Shown here: one piece after another, positions 1-4,934 of the stretch
How positions within the stretch are numbered: the first letter of the stretch is position 1
Layout of the letters: every line of letters starts with the position of its first letter
NCBI GenBank assembly: GCA_020216575.1
Contig: JAIUYC010000378.1
Span: 1 to 5,344 of the forward strand
Direction of reading: 5' to 3'
DNA: 5,344 nt
Origin: Coleofasciculus sp. S288
Lineage (GTDB): Bacteria > Cyanobacteriota > Cyanobacteriia > Cyanobacteriales > Coleofasciculaceae
Notes under the pieces: model-generated
What the model saw: only the letters and a program-made list of their open reading frames with translations
Database searches by the model: none
What the model was told of the DNA's origin: nothing
Made by a program: the position numbers and the translations under genes

Positions 1-371
1 AGGGCAGTTATCTATCTGGGACGCCTGTTACCAGACGCCTCTAGCGGCTCTTTTGAGCGGAACTGGTAAAAGACCAACCGTAGTTCCTTTACCTTGCTCC
101 CAACCGGGGTTTACCGAGCCGCAACCTCACGGTTACGCTGGTGCGCTCTTACCGCACCTTTGCACCCTTACCCTTTTAAGTAACTAGTTATCAGTTACCA
201 GTTGTTTGGTCTCTGAAAAGGGTCACTAAAAAAGGCGGTATGTTTCTGTGGCACTATCCTCACGGTCACCCGCACTGGGCGTTACCCAGCAAGTTTGGTC
301 TTTCGGGAGCCCGGACTTTCCTCAGACTTGCTTAGCAGCAAGTCTGCAACCACCTGCGCCTACTCTCTCCT
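1..371 (-). ncRNA. rnpB: RNase P RNA (catalytic subunit), 3' end cut off by window edge
   Basis: This is the RNA subunit of ribonuclease P, which cleaves 5' leaders from precursor tRNAs. On the minus strand the universally conserved 5' P4 block GAGGAAAGTCCGGGC lies at 323-309. The run GGTAAGAGCGCACCAGC (153-137) and a block resembling the 3' P4 strand, AGATAGATAACTGCCC, at the extreme left edge are also recognisable. The segment around 230-300, with ACGCCCAGTGCGGGTGACCG and ACAGAAACATACCGCC, matches cyanobacterial type A RNase P RNA as I remember it. Helix P12 appears as ACCCTTTT (223-216) pairing with AAAAGGGT (177-170), with a repeat-bearing extension between. The 5' end is inferred near 370-372 from the start of conserved sequence and an upstream promoter. 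The last few tens of nucleotides (the 3' strands of P1/P2) lie outside the window, so completeness of the gene cannot be judged. Open reading frames crossing this region are chance. Confidence 0.96.
183..203 (-). repeat. Three tandem heptamers inside rnpB helix P12 (STRR-like)
   Basis: Reading the minus strand, three 7-nt units follow one another: AACTGGT (203-197), AACTGAT (196-190) and AACTAGT (189-183). They sit inside the P12 arm of the RNase P RNA. GTAACT (198-193) and AGTTAC (185-180) can pair around a 7-nt loop, so the repeat extends the arm as a hairpin and should not disturb the core. Short tandemly repeated repetitive (STRR) heptamers within rnpB are known from heterocyst-forming cyanobacteria. 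Assignment to that class is from memory. Confidence 0.75.
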
Positions 372-376
372 CATCC

Positions 377-407
377 AGTGTAGTCGCTGTGAGGTGTTAA
401 ATGTCAG
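377..407 (-). promoter_or_regulatory. Putative sigma70-type promoter of rnpB
   Basis: On the minus strand, CTGACA (407-402; 5 of 6 to TTGACA) is followed after 19 nt by TACACT (382-377; 4 of 6 to TATAAT). Transcription would start near 370, exactly where conserved RNase P RNA sequence begins. The spacer is 2 nt longer than ideal. The position relative to the RNA 5' end is the main support. Confidence 0.5.
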
Positions 408-544
408 CTATTGTCTGCTCCGAATAACTTACTCAAACTTGGTTAAACCTAGCTTGATGTACTCTTCCCGCTTCTACCGAGGGAGTCGGCTCCAACAGTT
501 CCCGGACGTAAATTCAGGTGAAGCCCACCTTACTCTTGAGACGA

Positions 545-709
545 TCAGGACTTACGCAAAGAAAGTCTCTAAACCGCTAGTTGTAGGGACTTTGGTATCG
601 TGTCCCTCCCTCTGCTGTGGTAGTGGTTTGTCCCGTGAACTAAACCGCTAGTTGTAGGGACTTTGGTATCGTGTCCCTACCAGATGTAGCGTCTGTGCGT
701 AAGTCCTGA
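545..709. mobile_element. MITE-like element, 165 bp, 14-bp terminal inverted repeats
   Basis: TCAGGACTTACGCA (545-558) recurs as its exact reverse complement TGCGTAAGTCCTGA (696-709). Both ends are flanked directly by CGA (542-544 and 710-712), a possible 3-bp target-site duplication. The 165 bp have no coding capacity, so any mobility would depend on a transposase elsewhere. Inside is an exact 39-bp direct repeat with hairpins. From memory, TIR sequences of this type are common at the ends of cyanobacterial IS elements and MITEs, but I cannot assign an IS family from the sequence alone. A 3-bp duplication is weak evidence, as it can arise by chance. Confidence 0.65.
569..678. repeat. Exact 39-bp direct repeat (569-607 and 640-678), each copy a hairpin
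   Basis: The 39 bp at 569-607 are repeated without mismatch at 640-678, a period of 71 bp. Each copy contains AGGGAC and GTCCCT around an 11-nt spacer, giving a stem-loop. In the second copy the stem extends to 8 bp, GTAGGGAC (654-661) with GTCCCTAC (673-680). The first copy has a C at 608 where the second has A at 679, which shortens its stem. The 32 bp between copies (608-639) are unrelated to the repeat. The pair lies wholly inside the MITE-like element, so it is either part of the element's design or a later internal duplication. Confidence 0.9.
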
Positions 710-784
710 CGATGTAGCAAATTGGTTTGTTGTTTTCTGCCTTGGTTTTGGGCAATGCGCTTACTCTACACAGCTTACCCCCCT

Positions 785-1399
785 TCAACCTTCCGGTTTT
801 GGCTTCATAGAAATGGCAAGAGCCTCTGGCCAACGCAGTTTTCTAGCCGTAAAATAACAGCGCAGAACACCATTACGTGTCGGGCCTTCTATATTCGTTG
901 TCTTTATAGGTAATCGAAGGCTAAATTGGCTTCCTTCCTCAGGCTCAATCGCTTTTGCGAGTTCTTTGGGATTGATTAAGGGGTCGAGGAACGCTTCGTT
1001 ACTTATGTCCTCATCAATACCTTGACCGGGGCGTATAATCGTCATTACTTGGGATTGAGGAGGTTCTTTCATCCCAGAAATGAGTCGGATTGCTCGCTCT
1101 GCAACCTGGTTAAAATTAATGATATAACACTGGTTCCAATCTATAGTAACAATTTCATCTCTAGACTTATTTTTAATAGCAGTCTTCAGTGTTTTTAAAT
1201 CGTCGAGTCTATAATTATCTTTGAATTTAAAACTTACCTCAACTATATCTTGTAGGTTTTGATCTGCCAATTGCTGATTGATCGATTCATAATCAGCTCT
1301 AAATGTTACCAGATCTTTTAAAGATTGTAAGGCTTTGTAAATGACATAGCTAACACAGAGAAGATAAACTGTAAGAATCAATAAGTCACGACCGTACAT
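785..1399 (-). CDS. Hypothetical single-pass membrane protein, 204 residues
   Basis: I do not recognise the family. The protein has a hydrophobic segment at about residues 7-25 with almost no leader before it, suggesting an N-terminal membrane anchor or uncleaved signal. A mostly polar domain of about 175 residues follows. Residues 26-85 are rich in charged residues and Leu, likely helical (QSLKDLV, DDLKTLKTAI); residues 86-204 look like a mixed alpha/beta fold. There are only two cysteines after the anchor (residues 91 and 181), and no catalytic motif that I can name. The ATG at 1399 is supported by AAAGGA ending 10 nt upstream; that SD lies partly in a hairpin loop (1403-1418). corA lies upstream on the same strand, 127 bp away, so cotranscription is possible but not indicated. 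The 5' half of the gene and its leader are visibly AT-richer than the flanking genes, which could reflect different origin or weak constraint. Coding status rests on length, start signal and a plausible protein composition. Confidence 0.75.
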   Translation of the reverse strand: MYGRDLLILTVYLLCVSYVIYKALQSLKDLVTFRADYESINQQLADQNLQDIVEVSFKFKDNYRLDDLKTLKTAIKNKSRDEIVTIDWNQCYIINFNQVAERAIRLISGMKEPPQSQVMTIIRPGQGIDEDISNEAFLDPLINPKELAKAIEPEEGSQFSLRLPIKTTNIEGPTRNGVLRCYFTARKLRWPEALAISMKPKPEG

Positions 1400-1402
1400 T
1401 GC

Positions 1403-1418
1403 TGTAAAATCCTTTACA
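1403..1418 (-). promoter_or_regulatory. Shine-Dalgarno presented in a small hairpin loop
   Basis: On the minus strand TGTAAA (1418-1413), GGAT (1412-1409) and TTTACA (1408-1403) form a perfect 6-bp inverted repeat with a 4-nt loop, ending 3 nt before the ATG at 1399. The SD AAAGGA spans the 5' stem strand and the loop, so GGA would be exposed while AAA is paired. The stem is A/T-rich and weak. It might modulate translation or might be chance. Confidence 0.4.
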
Positions 1419-1526
1419 AAAGTTATATTGCTTAAACTTTAAAGATTTCTCGGAAATTCAGTTTGGAAATTTTTCATTAAATCCTTGCTCATGGTAAGTT
1501 CTTAAAAGACTAAAAATTTCAAAGAA

Positions 1527-2684
1527 TTAATCCTTCTTGATTGAGGAAAACGTTTCAAACCAGCCCCGACGCCAAAAAAAATAAATTAAACCACCAGCGA
1601 TCGCACTCATGAGGGCTAAACAGGCGGGGTAACCCCAGTACCAGTTCAGTTCGGGCATGTTCCAGGGCGATGCTTCTGTATTAAAGTTCATTCCGTATAT
1701 CCCAGCAATGAAGGTTAACGGTATAAAAATTGACGAAATGACGGTTAGGGTTTTCATCACTTCATTCATTCTATTGCTGACCGAGGACAGATAGACATCG
1801 GTTAAGCCCGACGCTAATTCCCGATAGGTTTCTACGATATCCAGAAGTTGAACCACATGATCGTAACAGTCTCGCAGGTAGATGATGACATCCGGACTGA
1901 TTAGATCGCTACCATCGCGAATCAGGATATTAATCGCATCCCGCTGAGGCCAAATGGCGCGACGCAGTGCGAGCAGTTCTCGTCGAAGTTGATAAATCTT
2001 TTCTAAGGTGCGGTGAGTTGGTTTGAGTACTACCTCATCTTCTAGTTCTTCAATTCGCTCCCCATAATTCTCCAGCACGGGGAAATAACCATCAATCACG
2101 GCATCTAAGAGGGCGTAGGCGAGATAATCGGCTCCTGCCTTACGAACGTTACCCTTATTCTGACGGATGCGATCGCGCACCGGTCCGAAGCAATCTCGCT
2201 GTGGTTCCTCCTGCACCGTCAGCAGATAATGTTTCCCTAAAATCAAACTCACTTGCTCGTTCCAGAATCCCTCGCCATTTGGTTTTGGTATCACCATTTG
2301 AGTAATAATCACCAACTGGTCTTCGTAGTCCTCCACTTTCGGGCGCTGGGGTACATTGACCACATCTTCCAGAAGCAGGGGATGTAAGTCAAAAACCTTA
2401 CCGAGGCGCTTTAAGATGTCTTCGCTCCCTAAACCCAGCACATCTACCCAAGAAACAGACTCACTATCTAGGTAGGGAGTACAGTCTTCCGGTCTAGAAA
2501 GCTTGACCCGAGAGACGTTGGTTTCGTTGTAATCAATTAAGACAATTATTGAGGGTTGTGCACCCGGTTCAATGATCAGTGTCCCCGGTAAACTCTCGGG
2601 TTCATCGTAGAAGTAATCAAACAAATCTTCCTCTTCTTCAGGTTGTGCGGCTAACCCAGCATCCGGAAAATGTCGCTCTCTCAT
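1527..2684 (-). CDS. corA: CorA-type magnesium/cobalt transport protein
   Basis: This is a homo-pentameric inner-membrane channel for Mg2+ (and Co2+), of 385 residues, within the usual range of the long CorA branch. The signature YGMNFN occupies residues 330-335 at the end of TM1 (about 313-330), with MPEL at 343-346 in the periplasmic loop. TM2 follows at about 352-370 and a basic C-terminal tail (WRRGWF, ending KKD). The N-terminal cytoplasmic domain shows the typical block FDLHPLLLEDVVNVPQRPK (98-116) leading to VEDYEDQLVII, and then the long helical stalk, rich in Glu/Arg/Leu (about 200-312). An acidic stretch at residues 16-30 (EEEED, then DEPE) precedes the conserved domain. The ATG at 2684 has GAGG (2697-2694) at 9-nt spacing, a good SD. 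Two HIP1 sites lie within the gene. No convincing promoter is visible upstream, and no strong terminator after the stop; transcription could continue toward the 204-residue gene. Confidence 0.96.
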   Translation of the reverse strand: MRERHFPDAGLAAQPEEEEDLFDYFYDEPESLPGTLIIEPGAQPSIIVLIDYNETNVSRVKLSRPEDCTPYLDSESVSWVDVLGLGSEDILKRLGKVFDLHPLLLEDVVNVPQRPKVEDYEDQLVIITQMVIPKPNGEGFWNEQVSLILGKHYLLTVQEEPQRDCFGPVRDRIRQNKGNVRKAGADYLAYALLDAVIDGYFPVLENYGERIEELEDEVVLKPTHRTLEKIYQLRRELLALRRAIWPQRDAINILIRDGSDLISPDVIIYLRDCYDHVVQLLDIVETYRELASGLTDVYLSSVSNRMNEVMKTLTVISSIFIPLTFIAGIYGMNFNTEASPWNMPELNWYWGYPACLALMSAIAGGLIYFFWRRGWFETFSSIKKD

Positions 2685-2808
2685 ATGCCTCTACCTCACT
2701 GAATATCCTCTGCTTGACACGATTAACAAAAAAAATTCCGGCTCTACTGTTCTTGCTAGGCAAAACGCTATACTAGCCCCTCACCCCCGCTGCTTGCAGG
2801 GACAATGT

Positions 2809-2836
2809 GTGACACTGCCCACAGATGGCTTAAAAT
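2809..2836 (+). promoter_or_regulatory. Putative sigma70-type promoter for the CPBP protease gene
   Basis: GTGACA (2809-2814; 5 of 6 to TTGACA), a 16-nt spacer, then TAAAAT (2831-2836; 5 of 6 to TATAAT). Transcription would begin near 2843, leaving a leader of about 120 nt before the ATG at 2966. A second -10-like TATACT at 2769-2774 lacks a good -35. Confidence 0.4.
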
Positions 2837-2965
2837 TTGAAACCGTAGTCTCGTGTTGTGCTGGGGATTGATCTACTCATTCTGGATACGGATTCATTCG
2901 AGAGGAACTCAATCTGAAGCCGAGACTGTTACAGAGACGAAATTAGCACAAGTTTTGTAATAAAA

Positions 2966-4573
2966 ATGACCATTAAGCGGTTGATTTTGGTTGTACTGAC
3001 GGTTTTTGCGATCGCCAAAGTCAGCCTTTCACTAGTAGAAAGCTGGAGTCAGCCTCAGATTCAAAGCCGCCTGGAACTTTATCAGACGAATTTGCTGCTC
3101 CACGCTACTGAGTGGCAGGGCAAAAGCACTGACCAGAGTTCGGATTTGACAGTTGCTCGTGACGCCTTACTCGGCACCGAGCCTCTCAAAACTGCTCAAA
3201 AACAGTATCAAGAAGCACGTCAGTCGGCATTGACCACCCAGTCAAAAATCATAGCAAGACTCCAAGAACTCTCCTCCGAAGAGGTGGCAATTACCCCAAA
3301 TGTTGCCAAACCGCAACTGCAAGTTGAGCCTTTTTCTGGCTCTCCCGTCGCCAATCAACAGAGGCAGCAGTTGCAACAGTCCTTTTCTCAAGTGGAACAG
3401 CTGATTGATGAGCTAGATTTACGGCTTGGAATTCTCCAAGCTGAACAAGGAGAAACGGACGTGGCGATTAAAACCTGGACTAAGTTTACCCGTCAAGAGT
3501 CTCAAGAGCAGGAATCTGTCCCCGATCCGTCTTTGGTACAAACCGCGCAGGTGTTAATTGGGTTGTGGAGCAAGCCACCCCAACTACTACCGAATGCTGA
3601 GCCACAAATTCAAAAAACCTTGAACAGCTGGTTTCGTTATCAGGCTTTGACGCAGTTGTATCAATTGCAGCAACGCCAAGATGCCCTGTTGTCCCTGCAA
3701 GCCCGAGAACAAGAAATTGCCGAGCAATCGATTTTGAAGTTAGCCCTAATCGGTGCTATACCAGGAGTTGGGGGTTTGTTGGGGGTTGGGCTATTGGTGT
3801 TTTTAGTGGCTCAGTGGCTGCTTCAAGGCGAGCGCTCGCTTTTGGCAACGAACAACGATGAGGGTTGGGACACGCCGTGGGATTGGGAAATTATTTGGCA
3901 AGTCCTGATCTTTGGCTTTTTCTTCATCGGCCAACTGCTGCTGCCCCTATTATTTGGCCGGTTGGGGATAAATCCGGTTGGGTTCAGCGTCAGGCAGAAG
4001 GCGTTCTATGTCCTGTTGAGCTACCTGTTGATGGCATCTGGAGGCTTGTTAGTTCTCTACTTTTCCATCAAACCCTTTTTGCCCATATCCGAGGATTGGT
4101 TTCGCTTGAAGTTCCGCAGCAACTGGGTGGCTTGGGGGCTGGGAGGGTATTTGGTGGCGCTGCCTTTGGTGATTGTGGTATCGCTGATTAACCAGAAGCT
4201 GTGGCAGGGACAAGGAGGCAGTAACCCAATTCTCCCCTTGGCTTTGGAGGGGCGGGATAGCGTTGCCCTGCTGATATTTTTCCTGACAGCCTGCGTAGCT
4301 GCCCCAGTGTTTGAAGAGATCATTTTCCGGGGGTTCTTGTTACCATCTCTGACTCGTTACGTGCCAGTTTGGGGAGCAATTGTTGCTAGTAGCCTGTTGT
4401 TTGCGATCGCTCACCTCAGCTTGTCCGAAGTGCTACCCCTAGCAACGCTCGGTATGGTTTTGGGAGTGGTATATACGCGATCACGCAATCTCCTCTCCTC
4501 CATGCTCCTCCACAGCCTATGGAATAGCGGTACTCTATTGAGTCTGTTCATACTGGGCAGTGGATCGAATTGA
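2966..4573 (+). CDS. CPBP (Abi/CAAX-protease-like) family intramembrane metalloprotease with long N-terminal extension
   Basis: This is an integral membrane protease of the CPBP superfamily, related to CAAX prenyl proteases of the Rce1 type. All three active-site motifs are intact near the C terminus: EEIIFRG at residues 450-456 (Glu450, Glu451, Arg455), FAIAH at 479-483 (His483) and HSLWN at 516-520 (His516, Asn520). At 535 residues it is much longer than the core domain. An N-terminal hydrophobic segment (about 4-24) is followed by some 230 mostly polar, Gln-rich residues predicted to be helical or coiled. One stretch (153-174, LGILQAEQGETDVAIKTW) resembles a TPR helix pair. Further membrane segments lie at about 257-284, 307-330, 345-367, 387-407, 432-449, 465-486, 489-504 and 511-530. 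The start is forced: an in-frame stop lies at 2915-2917 with no ATG, GTG or TTG between. No clear Shine-Dalgarno precedes it, as often in cyanobacteria. The gene stands alone, divergent from corA and convergent with the PiT gene. The substrate is unknown; bacterial members act in protein maturation, bacteriocin immunity or stress signalling, and nothing here chooses between these. Confidence 0.93.
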   Translation: MTIKRLILVVLTVFAIAKVSLSLVESWSQPQIQSRLELYQTNLLLHATEWQGKSTDQSSDLTVARDALLGTEPLKTAQKQYQEARQSALTTQSKIIARLQELSSEEVAITPNVAKPQLQVEPFSGSPVANQQRQQLQQSFSQVEQLIDELDLRLGILQAEQGETDVAIKTWTKFTRQESQEQESVPDPSLVQTAQVLIGLWSKPPQLLPNAEPQIQKTLNSWFRYQALTQLYQLQQRQDALLSLQAREQEIAEQSILKLALIGAIPGVGGLLGVGLLVFLVAQWLLQGERSLLATNNDEGWDTPWDWEIIWQVLIFGFFFIGQLLLPLLFGRLGINPVGFSVRQKAFYVLLSYLLMASGGLLVLYFSIKPFLPISEDWFRLKFRSNWVAWGLGGYLVALPLVIVVSLINQKLWQGQGGSNPILPLALEGRDSVALLIFFLTACVAAPVFEEIIFRGFLLPSLTRYVPVWGAIVASSLLFAIAHLSLSEVLPLATLGMVLGVVYTRSRNLLSSMLLHSLWNSGTLLSLFILGSGSN

Positions 4574-4578
4574 GCAGA

Positions 4579-4601
4579 TTAGCATTGCTCAATAGTGCTA
4601 A
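4579..4601 (+). other. Stem-loop just after the protease stop codon
   Basis: TTAGCA (4579-4584) pairs with TGCTAA (4596-4601). With wobble pairs the stem reaches about 9 bp around the loop CTCAA (4588-4592). It begins 5 nt after the stop codon. There is no T tract, so it is more likely an mRNA 3'-stabilising hairpin, or chance, than a terminator. Confidence 0.45.
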
Positions 4602-4763
4602 CTCCCGAAAACCTTCTCTATACCATTGCCAGTCAACGTTGATTGAGATCTCAGTCTCTTGTCAATCTACAAAAGATCACAAAAGCTAAGTGATCAATCT
4701 GCCTAGCTGGCAGTGGCAAGAGAGGTAGGTTTACATATAACGTCCTCTTGGACGACGAGCGTT

Positions 4764-4796
4764 AACCCACGGGCGAGAAGTCTGTGGGTTTTCTTT
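4764..4796 (+). terminator. Rho-independent terminator, plus strand
   Basis: AACCCAC (4764-4770) pairs with GTGGGTT (4784-4790). Two G-U pairs and one G-C pair extend the stem to 10 bp around a 7-nt loop (4774-4780). The T-rich tail TTCTTT (4791-4796) follows directly. On the minus strand there is no T tract, so it should act only on plus-strand transcription. It lies 190 bp past the protease stop, so it either ends that transcript with a long 3' UTR or belongs to a separate short transcript. Confidence 0.65.
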
Positions 4797-4876
4797 CCCA
4801 GTGATAGTAACACTGGATACTAAACCCCAGCAACCGTATGCTTGAGTGCTTGCATATCCTTAACTTGAAAATAGCA

Positions 4877-4908
4877 GGGGGAGCACAGGGATCTCCCGGG
4901 GTAGGGGG
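4877..4908 (+). other. Canonical G-quadruplex motif
   Basis: Four G runs lie in 32 nt on the plus strand: G5 (4877-4881), G3 (4888-4890), G4 (4898-4901) and G5 (4904-4908), with loops of 6, 7 and 2 nt. This satisfies the usual G3+N1-7 pattern. The octamer AGGGGGAG occurs twice (4876-4883, 4903-4910). GGGAG (4879-4883) can also pair with CTCCC (4893-4897), so a hairpin competes with the quadruplex. Confidence 0.6.
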
Positions 4909-4934
4909 AGGCATTTTCGTTCTTTAGAATTGGC

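Larger units (their letters stand above)
373..784. other. Gene-free stretch between rnpB and the 204-residue gene
   Basis: I see no credible coding sequence in this 412-bp interval; the frames open here are short, lack ribosome-binding sites and have no recognisable protein sequence. It holds the rnpB promoter (377-407), unremarkable sequence from 408 to 544, a MITE-like element (545-709), and about 75 bp downstream of the stop of the minus-strand gene ending at 785. A short TGCC/GGCA hairpin (738-741 with 751-754) lies in that last part. It has no T tract on the minus strand, so I do not call it a terminator. Confidence 0.7.
4574..4934. other. Convergent intergenic region rich in hairpins and palindromes
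   Basis: No credible gene lies in this 361-bp interval between the convergent protease and PiT genes. It contains a stem-loop at 4579-4601 and two adjacent perfect 10-bp palindromes, TCAACGTTGA (4633-4642) and TGAGATCTCA (4644-4653). GATCAC/GTGATC pair across 4675-4695 and CTGCC/GGCAG across 4699-4713. Further right are a CGTCC/GGACG hairpin (4741-4754), a strong terminator hairpin (4764-4796), CCAGTG/CACTGG (4798-4816) and a G-quadruplex motif (4877-4908). Weak direct repeats are also present: ACAAAAG twice at 10-nt spacing near 4669-4685, and TCAATCT at 4662 and 4694. Confidence 0.6.

Noticed and set aside
295..651. 118-residue open frame on the plus strand
   Set aside because: It runs antisense through the 5' part of rnpB and its promoter and into the MITE; no SD and no protein-like sequence.
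569..678. Two-unit CRISPR-like array (39-bp repeat, 32-bp spacer)
   Set aside because: Repeat and spacer lengths are in CRISPR range, but there are only two copies, no cas genes, and the pair lies within transposon-like inverted repeats that explain it better.
1439..1492. 17-codon open frame (starts MSKDLM) on the minus strand between corA and the 204-residue gene, a possible leader peptide
   Set aside because: The ATG at 1492 has no SD, the peptide has no attenuator-like codon run, and no alternative hairpins follow; chance in AT-rich sequence is likely.
2702..2729. Promoter-like TTGTTA (2729-2724), 16 nt, GATATT (2707-2702) upstream of corA on the minus strand
   Set aside because: Both hexamers match only 4 of 6, and the start would fall near 2695, inside the corA SD, leaving no usable leader.
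3865..4191. 108-residue open frame on the plus strand inside the protease gene
   Set aside because: Out-of-frame shadow of the protease membrane region, with no recognisable family.
4057..4323. 88-residue open frame on the minus strand
   Set aside because: Antisense shadow of the protease gene, whose sequence there contains membrane helices and the EEIIFRG motif.
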